A stretch of DNA of 64,000 bases. Origin: Gautieria morchelliformis (taxonomy: Eukaryota > Basidiomycota > Agaricomycetes > Gomphales > Gomphaceae). The position numbers and the translations under genes were made by a program. The stretch spans positions 105,771 to 169,770 of the forward strand of contig WHVA01000229.1 in the NCBI GenBank assembly GCA_015179125.1, given 5' to 3'. The notes beneath the pieces are model-generated. The model was not told where the DNA came from, searched no databases, and saw nothing but the letters and a program-made list of their open reading frames with translations. This document shows positions 55,254 through 64,000 of this stretch, in pieces; within the stretch, counting starts at the first letter, position 1, and each line of letters begins with the position of its first letter.

Positions 55254-56324
55254 CCGCTGTGTGTCACAAAATCCAATGCATCTTCCACTTCCAATGTGCC
55301 ATGGTCCACACTTTCAGAACTGTCTTCCGCAGTGGGCACTCTTGGGCATAGTGGCCTGGCTGCCAGCATTGGAAACAGGTGACAGTTTTCTGTGCATACG
55401 GTCAACATCCATTGGGGCTGGGCCACTCTTTGAAGGAGGGGGGCTAGGATTCTGAGCAAGGGCAGGTGGAGCAACCCTCAAAAATATCTTCCGTGTCGGA
55501 ATTAATACTGCTCTGGGTTTCAGCACAGGTGGAGTAGGATGAGCAGAGCTGTGTGTTGTGTTCCGGTTTGTCTCCACAAAGGCCTCAATTTGCTTCCCTA
55601 TTTCAGGACACCCTTTGTGCAGCTTGGTACCACCCTTCTGGGTCATCGAAATCTGGAGCTCCATCCCCAAGCAGTGCGACTTGTTTCTGGAGTGTTGGGT
55701 TGAGTCCTCGTTGGAATATTATGATGATCGTCTTGTCATTGCCATACTCTGCAAGGTCGATGAGCTCCTGCAAGTGATCAATGTAGTCATCGATGGCATC
55801 CTTCGTCTGGTACCAGTTGGTCCCCTCGAGCTTTGTGAGGGCCGTGAGTTGCTCGTTTTTCAGGAAGAACTAGTCGTAAAAGGTTTTCTCGAAGGTGTCC
55901 CAGTCCCAGAAGTAGTTGCCCTTGCCCTTTGCTTTGTGAGGGATCACCTTGTTTGCAAAATGGGCTGTGAGGTCCAACTTGAAAAAGGACAATGCCCAGT
56001 GAATCCGAGCCTGGTCGTTCGGAAAGAGGTCTCCCACAATTGTGAAGTAGATGCTGCAGGTGTTGAAGAATGTGCGTCCCTTCTCCTGATCTCCGTCAAA
56101 TTCCGCCAGAGTTGCGGGTTTGACTCTTGCCTACTTCGTGGACATCCTCTCTTCTGCTACTTCTGCTTTTCCAAAATCCAACTCATCCTGCATTGCATTT
56201 CCACTACTTCGTGGAATATCTAACTCAGCTAAAATTGTTTGTAATGCTGTTTCAATCACGCTGGTCTTCATCCGGTTCCGCGTCGACTCCTCCTCCATAT
56301 TCCAAAGATGGTCTTCTGGATCCA
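55240..56324 (-). pseudogene. gag: Element C gag, decayed
   Basis: Aligned with family A Gag from MDPEDHLWNMEEESTRNRMK. A TAG follows MSTK, another stop precedes FFLKNEQL, and the zinc knuckle reads C-F-Q-C-WQPGHYAQEC, with Gln where A has its TGA. The frame is pol -1 relative to gag, as in A. Confidence 0.88.
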
Positions 56325-56515
56325 TGTCCGAAGGAGGACAAGTATGGCATGTGATTTCTGGTATTGGGAGCTTGACATAAGAAGAGGGGCTGTTGTATGC
56401 CATGTGCATGGAGGAGGTTGCGATCTCCAAGTTGCTATCTCTGATTGCGAACGCACCTGTGGTGAATGCAAGGTGCAGTACAACTGCTGGTCCTCTAGTG
56501 GAGAAACTTTTCTGC

Positions 56516-57054
56516 TGTAAGGGTAACCCTAGCTGGTTGTGGAGGTCACACTACCACACAACTGACAAGGGGAAATCTGAAGTATACATATAAATGAACA
56601 GAATACACAAGAGACACTGCAGGCATTGAACAGTTTTTCAGACCAGAAAATTTTGGTATGGCTCCAGTGAGAGAGGATTCTCACCTGACAAGGGGAAATC
56701 CAAAAAGAAAAGTCTAAGGACCCCCAATGTCAGTGAGCCCATATTATACTATGCTAGTCTGCAGCCAGGGACAACACTCGGCACTCACCATCAACCCTGC
56801 ATTGCCCTGACCCCCGATCCTTGACCGACCTTGATTCCACATACTATGCAAGTCACTTGACTCCCAACACTGTTCCGAAGTCAGAAGTCAGAGAGTGGAG
56901 TGGAATTGGTGAAGCGGATGGAACTGGTGAGAGTTCCCCCAGAAGTGAAAGCATTTCTGAAAACGGAGTCAGAGATGGAAGTGGAACCACAAATCAGAAA
57001 TGGAAGCGGAACTTAGGGTGTTGTCGGAGCTGGAAAACAGGGTGTCACCTGACA
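56516..57054 (-). mobile_element. 5' LTR of element C, with a MITE inside
   Basis: Minus orientation TGTCAGGTGACACCCTG...CCCTTACA, homologous to the family A LTRs but diverged. The insertion at 56615-56669 interrupts the acaagag/aggattctc segment. Confidence 0.88.
56615..56669. mobile_element. 55-bp deletion derivative of the CACTG MITE
   Basis: CACTGCAGGCATTGAACAG then TTTTTCAGACCAGAAAATTT up to GGCTCCAGTG: the two outer ends of the 10753-11148 element joined without the interior. Flanked by AGA on both sides (56612-56614, 56670-56672), again a 3-bp duplication. Confidence 0.8.
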
Positions 57055-58439
57055 TACTGGCCATAGAAACACCTAGATGAGCTTAAACCAGGCAGGTGAT
57101 GGGGATAGTGATGAACCATCACACCAGCTAGGATGTTGATCGTGTTTGATGGTGTGACTGCGGGTGAATCCAGCGAATGGTGAATGGAGTGAACATAAAG
57201 ATGGAGGGGTGAATGGGAAAATGGGGGTAACTTGATACTATAATAAATGGGTCATGAGAACTCTCCGGGGAATGTAGCCGCCTTCCCACATGAATAATAG
57301 CTGTGCTCATGTTCATCTGATGGGCAGGTGACAAGAAGTGACTCAATCATTATGCAGACATGTTCATGCCTCTAGGAGATGCAAGAAATTCATGGTATGA
57401 TGTTCCAAATCATAGCGGTGGTGGCTGACACCTCAGTCACTGACGCTCCTTTCGGACTTTAAAAATGGTCTTACTAATGATGTTTCAGTTCACCCTAATA
57501 GTTTGCATGAATCATCCTTAAACAACAGTGATGTCTGACACCACATGACAACAGGTAGCATGCACATGGCACCATGAGACATTCACCCATGGCAGCTGAA
57601 GGAGAGCACACACAGAACACTGTAAAGAAAACCAATGGATGTACAACCTAACTCCTGTTGAAACAGTGTGCATATCCTCCCCTGTGCAATGGAAGTGTCC
57701 TATGATGTTGGTGAACAATTGTGTAAGAAATACATGAAATCAAAATGCAAAAGAACAAATGTAGATATTTAGCAGGGTGGGTAAAGGAAAGGACACCGTG
57801 AAGGCTGTGATGAAAACCAAACAATGTAGACGATGCTCCCCTACCATGTTAGTGAACACAATGCAAACACCGCCCTCCCAACACACACCAAAATTACTCC
57901 ACAACTCTTCCCAAGAAATCCACTGCAAATCCAGTAGATGATGGCAAGGGGTTGGCATGACAGGAGAAGGAACCACCAGGCAATCACAAATGACACCAAA
58001 CACGGTGTAGGTTTTACCCCCAGAGAGACTCGGAGAGACTTCACCACCCACCCCTAAGAGGACACCCTACCAGGGAATAAGCCAATAGGAAAGGCCATCC
58101 AATAAAATAAATACAAATTCATCTGCATAACCATATTCATGGCCATTTGCATATGTGCACACCCTCCCTCTCCTTTGGAGAGAGTCAGAGACATTGCTCA
58201 CAACACAGTTCAAGTTTGACCTCTATAATACTTCAAGGGATTTTCGTGGTTCAAAACAATCTGTGTCCCATTATAAATATATCTCTAGCAAAATAATACC
58301 ATTATTCATTGTGCGCCTTATATATGGGTATTCGTGTACACAATGTTCTGATGACTCTTTCCTCTATGCCCTCTCCCTGATGCCTTTCATCTAATCTTGC
58401 TCTCCCTCCTGTCATGCTCTCAGACATGCATTATGCCTC
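57055..58439. other. Intergenic, no gene recognised
   Basis: Open frames are short. Segments near 57600-57740 and 57780-57870 share words (gaaaaccaa, gttagtgaaca/gttggtgaaca) and may be an old duplication. No element ends found. Confidence 0.35.
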
Positions 58440-58872
58440 TAGTAATACTTCACCCATAGATGCTGCGACTACAATGGATATTGTTTTGAGTCTCAAGAAG
58501 GCATGAACCGCCAAAACAAATAGAACAATGACTCACCATAGTGAGGTTCAGCATGTACATCACCATCTACAGCACCCACAGTTTCCCTGCCGTGAGGGAT
58601 TTCCTCAAGCTCAATTCCCATGGCTGCATCAGACAAGGGGTCATCCTCCATGTGAGGTTCAACTGCTTCAGATGTTCCACTCTCCTCAATGTTTGGATTG
58701 TGAATTCCTCCATAAGTGAATCATGAATCTGTTGTGTGGCTACATGAAAGCTTGTTATGGGATGGTGTGCCGAATGGGTGTTGCCATTAGGGTGAGCAAC
58801 CCTCTCTTGAAGGGCAAGATGACAAATGACCATGGTAGATAGACTACATGTAGCATTAGCCATATATCCCAT
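58440..58872 (-). pseudogene. Duplicated last exon of a DUF6533 gene
   Basis: Reads TMVICHLALQERVAHPNGNT and then, in a second frame, ESGTSEAVEPHMEDD and AMGIELEEIPHGRE. It matches the last exon of the gene at 59600 (MIIICRFHLTLQERHSQLHS, GIELDEFPWATG). A frameshift lies near 58690. Only the C-terminal tail is present, so this is a partial tandem duplicate. Confidence 0.65.
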
Positions 58873-58959
58873 TATCTAGGCTCTTTGGATCTGACCTGTC
58901 TTGCACACCTGTAAGGATTGGTGAAATGCTGGGCTATTGACCTGGTGTGTAACTGGACA

Positions 58960-59290
58960 TCCAAGTGTATGCATACAATAAACTCACTCTCAAACCTGTT
59001 ATACTACAGTATTCACTCCGGCCCTCTGTGGCCATGAACCTGGGGGCTAGTCCTGGAGCTGCGTGTGCTGGTAGGGGCACCATTGTGCAAGAAGAAGAGG
59101 GACTGGCCACTGGGTCAGCGACACGGTCCAGGTGTGGCCTTTTGGAGGCCACGTGGTGGCCTGGAGGGCTTTGAGTTGCTCCTCCATCATTTTTCTTTTG
59201 GCACTCTCGGCATCGAATGCGGCTTCACAGTCTTTGGCCACATGTTTCAAGTCCACAACCTGTGGATATCGTGTAGAGGCCCCTCTTGGG
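58960..59290 (-). pseudogene. Family E/F extra ORF, copy 5, small fragment
   Basis: Minus strand: VVDLKHVAKDCEAAFDAESA with a Lys/Gln helix, then in another frame ASKRPHLDRVADPVASPSSS and MVPLPAHAAPGL, matching ASKRLRHDPATDPVARPSSL of the 22603 copy. Frameshifted and isolated between the two DUF6533 tails. Confidence 0.65.
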
Positions 59291-59599
59291 TGTCGTGCGT
59301 GATAATTATATTATTTCTAAATTGTTATTAAATAGCTTATATGGAAAATTCGGAATGAAACCAGCATATATATATATATTGATATGGGTGGCCAGAGTGA
59401 GTAGATAGCCAAAGATTCTATGGCAAACTAATTCCAGAGTGCTGCAATAGACTGATAGATTGGAAAGGTGAGAACGGGATGGTTAATGTAAGTCTCTGCA
59501 TCTTGACTCCTGGTGTGTTTGTATTGGCATTGCAGTTATGATGCATTAGCTTGCATGCTGTCACCAAACTGTGTTATTCTTCCAGACTCTACTGCATGA

Positions 59600-61383
59600 T
59601 TAACCAGTACCTGAAGGAGACACTAACTGCTCACTGGAGACAATAGGCCCCACCATTTCTACATCTCTGGGACATCCAGTTGCCCAAGGAAACTCATCCA
59701 ACTCTATCCCAGCAGGCCCAGCCCCTTCATGCAGGCTTTCCCGAACAGCCACATTGTCCTCTGAGGTCTCAGCACTAAAAGCCTGGCTCAGTTGTGGGTT
59801 CCCAAATTCAGCCACTATGGCATTGTGAACACTTTGTCTGGCGGCTTGGAAGGTGGAGAATGAAAGAGTGGGTAATGAGGGGCTGTGAAGTTGACTGTGT
59901 CTCTCTTGGAGAGTTAGATGGAACCGGCAGATGATAATCACTGAAAAGCTGTATGTGCACTGTTAGTACTATTGTGTCCTTCTTTTTAAATTGGTGAGAA
60001 TATACCTATTCTGCAGAGGGTTTAAGAAGCCAGCAAGGCTTGGCTTTGTATCCCAGAGGAGCTGATATCAGCCATTTTATTATCATGATCAATACCTTAC
60101 ATACCCTTAACACCTAAATTGAGAGAGAACACCAAGTGAACTCTGAAGCTCAACAGGTTTATAAGTAACTGTACCTTCTTTGTGATAGTATCAGCCAAAG
60201 TAATTGTAAGCACAAATCTGGATATGAATCAGATGTATGAAATATCATAGGGAACCATATTCTATACCCATATCTGACAAAGCCTTACCTGTAGATTAGT
60301 GATATGTCCACACATATAAGCAATACACTGTATACTCGCCTTGGTAAATCACAAGACTAATGAGAGATGTCTTATCCTGAATTGCACCTTTCTGCCAAAG
60401 CTTCAAGGTTTCAATTGAGCTCTGAATGGTTACTATCACAACTCCAGTGTCACAAAGGATTACCACAACACCACCAATGGTATCCACTGTCAAAGCTATT
60501 CAGAGACAGATTGAGCAAGGCCTCAAAAGCTTACACCTGAAGAAATTTTTAGCATAAATCTAGGTAGAAAGTCCTAGGCCATACTAACAACTCCAATGTA
60601 TTTGCTTGTGAAGCAGTGGGATTGCAGTTGTTCAAAACAGACACATACTATATCCAGTGAAGTGAATATATGTTATTTATGTAAAGTCTGGACAGGCACA
60701 TACCACTTCAGGGATAATAGCACCAAGCATAAGCAGCGAGATAACACCCAAAACCCTTTGATTCTGAAAGGAGATAGCATAGGTGCGAGCTAGCAGAAGG
60801 CCTAGACAAAAAAATTGGGTTAATATTTCTAATTGAAAGTATATGGTTATTATCACTCACCCTGTACTCCGATCAGAGGAAAGACACTAAAAGCATAACC
60901 TAGGCGAATTATAGTATTACATTTCCTTCAATGATTTGAGTTGCTATGTTGCTTCTTCATAAGGAATGAAAGTCATACTAGATACTCATGCAAATCAGTT
61001 GGGGTGTTACACATGAGAACCTTGGTAGTCACCTCAAGGGATATGTTAGATTGACCGACATACATAAGAATAAGAAACATAGCTAAACCCAAGTAACGAG
61101 CGAATAAATAGAGAATGGTGCCGATTTTGACGTTCTTGCACCAAATGTATTTGACCTCAGATGGCAGTGTGAGGAGACTGTCGTAGATGAGCAGTGCTGT
61201 GTAACAAGCTATGGAAATCGTGGAATTATACTGAGAACGTGTACGCATACCAAGTGCTGCGAAGTTGACAGAGCGGACCGCAAAGCTAGTTCAGATAAGT
61301 CCTTCTGCATCTCACAGAATACAGTAAGTACGTACCTGTCTGATAGTATCTGGATAATAGCCGGGGGGTTCCGTCTGAGCCAT
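59600..61383 (-). CDS. DUF6533 multi-pass membrane protein
   Basis: Multi-exon gene starting MAQTEPPGYYPDTIRQ (61383). Exons 61383-61336, 61304-61251 and from 61230 splice in phase with GTACGT/TGCAG and GTATGC/CTCAG borders. Recognisable family segments follow: ALLIYDSLLTLPSEVKYIW, LLLARTYAISFQNQRVLGVI, a Cys-containing loop (NNCNPTASQANTL), VVVILCDTGVVIVTIQSSIE, and the soluble tail (IICRFHLTLQERHSQL ... GIELDEFPWATG). DUF6533 proteins are a large basidiomycete family of about seven helices with unknown function. Internal splice sites between 60800 and 59950 are not all certain, so it could be damaged. It shares its 5' flank with the truncated copy at 29423. Confidence 0.7.
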
Positions 61384-61747
61384 GGGGCGAGAAAGAAAAA
61401 ATGGGATGCAGACGGGGGACTCAGTTTTGCGTAGCGCTGTGCGGTTGGAGTAGCAGACCGCGGAATGTGCCTATATATGATTCTGGCCATGTCAGATCAA
61501 CAGATATTCGCAGCATCTCTGAAAGATGGCATAATTTGCAATACGGGTGTGTTTGATAGATGAACACCATATTAAAAAGATTGTAAGTTAGTAAGTAATA
61601 CCAAGTAGGTGTATCAGATACAGTTAGCCGACTGAATATTCTCGTCAGATTGTTCACTACACTGATCCAGCAGGGGCTGGAAGTGATTCGGAGCGATTTT
61701 AGAGATCATTCCAGGCAATTCGACGTCGAACGGCATGTAATTGGTCC

Positions 61748-62002
61748 TCATTGGCAATCCAGAGTGAGCGCCAGAAGAATGTTAATGAAAACCAACCGCT
61801 GCAAGCTCACGTATGGTAGGGCCGGCGATGACGAAGGTACGGCATATGACGAAGATGACGCATCGATAGTATCGCTCCGCATCGCCATCCCTGTCAGTGT
61901 GACATATACGAGGATCAAAAAAATGAACACGAGGAAGAAAAAGGGACGATGACCTAAAATGGCAATTTCAGCGATGTCAGATAGTCTCGGTAGAGGCGCC
62001 AT
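61748..62002 (-). CDS. Unrecognised small ORF with one membrane segment
   Basis: 84 codons from MAPLPRLSDIAEIAILGHRP. A hydrophobic run (FFFLVFIFLILVYVTLTG) could span a membrane. It lies upstream of the DUF6533 gene on the same strand. No homologous frame is evident at the 29-kb locus. No function assigned. Confidence 0.25.
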   Translation of the reverse strand: MAPLPRLSDIAEIAILGHRPFFFLVFIFLILVYVTLTGMAMRSDTIDASSSSYAVPSSSPALPYVSLQRLVFINILLALTLDCQ

Positions 62003-62089
62003 CTCGTCGTGGCAGTATATCAGGATATGGATGGATATATGGATAATTCGGCCTCCTGCGTGTAGTGGAACTGACTACTGGGTTAAGAC

Positions 62090-62180
62090 GTGAGGCACAA
62101 CGACATGGCATCCGTGATATGGCGCATGGGGCGTATCAGCTGTGCGGTGATGTAGAGCTGTTCCCAGTGGCCCGCGACCA
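62090..62180 (-). repeat. Block shared inverted with 28655-28775
   Basis: Common core cagctctacatcaccg and following words (ggcgcatg/atgcaca, catgtcgttgtgcc/ttgttgtgccccatgtc). Part of the DUF6533 locus duplication. Confidence 0.55.
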
Positions 62181-62439
62181 GCGGTCGCAGCTGTAACTTG
62201 GTATGAATGCATTAGAATGATGACAGCGAGAATATATTGGACTTCTGGCATGCTTTTGCAGTCATCCAATACAGTAATTAAATTGGAAAATTTTGCAGCT
62301 GTCATGAATCAAAATGTCTGCGCACCGGGTAGCTGGCTGCATCAGTCACTTAGCAACATCATCCAGACACACACATTTCCATCGCATTTCGTAATGGTTC
62401 CTTGTATAGCGTTATCGACCGGATACTGGTGTCGTGCGT

Positions 62440-62830
62440 GGCCGGACTAAGAATAGATCAGGGACAGGTCCGCGTCGGTGATCGATGTTCAGGCACTTCG
62501 CGTGTGCTTCTTGCTCGCGCGTGGCTGCAGCATCCGGGCGCACGCGCGGCTGGGTGCCATCTCCCACGACGACGCCCATGCCCGCCGAGCCCCCGTTCCG
62601 CCTGCACCGCGCGCGGGTCGGCTCGCTGGACAAGCGGGTGCGCGGATACGAGTGGAGCCACCGACGGTGGTCAGTGTCGTGTGCAGGCTGCTATACTCAA
62701 GCGGGACGTCGCCGCTTCCGGTCACGAGCGTGCGTCATTGCCTGCCTGCCGCTCTCCTCTCTCTTCCCACCGGAGATCTCAACCTATCACTCGACGATGA
62801 AGAGTAATTTATCTGATACATTCGATCAGT
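62440..62830 (+). CDS. Exon-like GC-rich ORF, unrecognised
   Basis: One plus frame (from 62485, MFRHFACASCSRVAAASG) has high G/C third positions around FRLHRARVGSLDKRVRGYEW, like the exon fragments elsewhere in this window. Other frames and the reverse strand are also open, so coding is uncertain. Confidence 0.2.
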
Positions 62831-63359
62831 GACCGACAGAAGTATACCAGATTGGTCGTCGTGGGGCCTGCCTCGAGCCAAAACATGTTGCCCACACCAT
62901 GGTGCTAACATTCTAAGTTAGAACATGTCTAGTTGCAGAGAAAAGTTGTAGCATCATGTATTCATTTTACCTTCAGCAGCGACAGTGTACCTCCGTCACC
63001 AAACCAAGCGGGTCAGCTATTGATGGATCAAGCACGAGTGTTTTCGCGCCATTGACAGAGTTCAGCGCATCTACCAGGGAACGTTTCGCGAGCTCTTTCA
63101 GGAGGGGCGTATCCACCGCATTCTCAGTATCCAGTTTGCTGGAGATGATAGTGCTCCGGCCGCCTCAACGACTGCCTCTGACGCTATTTCTGTTTCTTCC
63201 ACAACACGGAAGAACCAGAAATAGCGTACAAGTCTACATATGTCTGTACAGTACACAATCGACGCCGAGTCGGAGGCCTGCGTCATGAGGCCGTGTTCAC
63301 TCTTACATGCTATTGCGAGCAGAACGCCGGCCCTCAGTGTGGGATAGACCGCGCGGGTG
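62831..63359. other. Unassigned DNA
   Basis: No motif recognised. Near 63180-63225 the words tatttctgtttcttc and gaagaaccagaaata form an imperfect inverted repeat of about 15 bp. Confidence 0.35.
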
Positions 63360-63435
63360 AAATGCTTACTTGTACATGTTGTGGGCGCGACAACGGATCC
63401 ACGAAACTTGCCCAGGCCGTGCACGGAGCTCACTC
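63360..63435 (-). repeat. Inverted partner of 2540-2610
   Basis: On the minus strand gcacggcctgggcaagttt then ggatccgttgtcgcgcccac; see 2540-2610. Confidence 0.65.
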
Positions 63436-63599
63436 ACTGCAGGCACGACATGATATGTAGCCGCGTTGCCTCTCAGGCAGCTATACTTGCGACGACCGAG
63501 TACGTGCGGGGCCACGTGACGATTGATGCGCGCTTCAACTGGCCGAGAACGCAGGCTTCGATGTTAGTATAGGTCACAAGTACGCAGTGCCATACGGCG

Positions 63600-63816
63600 C
63601 CTCTCGTCGTCTGTTTCCGCCTACCACCCACCTCGAACACTGCGAACAATGTACAACGTTAACTTGGGCAGCGATAGGGGCACGGTAGCGTAAGTCCACG
63701 ATCACTTCTCTAGTGAGCCAACTGTTCACTCTCCACCCCGAAGTATTCCCGCCGCAATCAAAGTTGCAGGAAAGGCCCTTTCATTTGCACCATCTATTGT
63801 ATACTGACTCTTGGCC
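63600..63816 (+). promoter_or_regulatory. Upstream region of NLR copy 2
   Basis: Inverted homologue of 1500-1760. It contains the conserved aagtgatcgtgga... word on the opposite strand. Sequence conservation between the two promoters suggests a recent duplication. Confidence 0.45.
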
Positions 63817-64000
63817 ATGGCAACAGAGTTGAGATGCACCCATCTTCCCAATGTCACACTGTTTGGCAAGCGTCCTAGTCATTGCTTCGTGAAACTCGTC
63901 GTCGATAAGGGCACCCCCAGAAGACTGCGTTTTCGGCGAGAGGCAATACTGCCTCGTGGAATGAGCCATTCTATTTGTGCGTGAATTCCAGCGTTATTGT
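63817..64000 (+). CDS. C2-NACHT NLR-like gene, start (copy 2), running off the right edge
   Basis: ATG in a good context (gccATGG) opens MATELRCTHLPNVTLFGKRP then CFVKLVVDK, the first strands of a C2-like domain. About 25 bp on, the frame two steps away reads KTAFSARGNTASWNEPFYLC and NSSVI, matching the C2 region of copy 1. The frame change sits at the same place in both copies, so it may be an unrecognised feature of the gene (unusual splice) or an old shared frameshift. The NACHT part would lie outside the window. Transcribed away from copy 1. Confidence 0.6.

Noticed and set aside
1..64000. tRNA, rRNA, CRISPR array or viral genome
   Set aside because: No cloverleaf, rRNA core, regular spaced repeats or capsid/replicase genes other than retroelement pol were seen on either strand by eye; a tRNA scan would be decisive.

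Overview
This window reads as nuclear DNA of a basidiomycete fungus, most likely a mushroom-forming agaricomycete. The evidence is short introns (about 50-60 bp, GTRNGT...AG), a C2-NACHT NLR-like gene family, a CxC5 cluster of the kind associated with KDZ transposases, DUF6533 membrane-protein genes, and many chromodomain-type Ty3/gypsy retrotransposons. I see no tRNA, rRNA, bacterial operon or CRISPR array. Family names come from remembered motifs, exon limits were read by eye, and no database search was run.

Layout. Both ends carry N-terminal parts of two homologous C2-NACHT genes pointing outward: copy 1 on the minus strand (1-1636, P-loop at the very edge) and copy 2 on the plus strand from 63817. 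Their upstream DNA is also homologous in inverted orientation, so about 62 kb of repeat-rich DNA lies between two divergent NLR-like paralogs. At 2-11 kb there is little recognisable coding DNA, one 938-bp solo-LTR-like repeat, an ankyrin fragment and a 396-bp palindromic MITE. At 11.3-17.6 kb lies a full-length but broken Ty3/gypsy element (family A) splitting an exon. At 17.6-24.7 kb are broken gene pieces: CxC5, mannose-6-phosphate isomerase, a glycosyltransferase, and a multi-exon gene interrupted by retrotransposon sequence. At 24.7-26.7 kb a copia gag is interrupted by the second copy of the 8.8-kb repeat. At 29.4-29.9 kb a DUF6533 pseudogene runs into family B element B1 (29.9-37.35 kb, minus). 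At 37.8-38.9 kb lie an LTR and ORF of family E/F, and at 39-43.6 kb a truncated family B element (B2, plus).

At 43.9-50.7 kb is a mosaic of family D, two 575-bp LTR-like repeats and E/F pieces. At 50.7-54 kb lies a family F pol, broken by a 338-bp solo LTR. At 54.4-57 kb is a 3'-truncated family A relative (C). At 58.4-61.4 kb a DUF6533 gene sits with a partial duplicate of its last exon, and 61.4-63.8 kb is mostly unassigned.

How the parts relate. Almost all coding capacity is retroelement gag, protease, reverse transcriptase, RNase H and integrase. B1 gag is the only long intact one. Nearly all pol genes have frameshifts and stops, and many stops look like CGA (Arg) changed to TGA, the footprint of C-to-T mutation at CpG or of a RIP-like process. 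Features that standard retroelement annotation may miss are: a spliced antisense ORF with a Zn2Cys6-like cysteine pattern in B1; a repeated extra ORF placed after pol and before the polypurine tract in family E/F; a possible -1 frameshift heptamer at the B1 gag/pol junction; a CACTG-ended palindromic MITE with 3-bp target duplications; and dense TTCCG/CGGAA pentamers in unrelated gypsy families.
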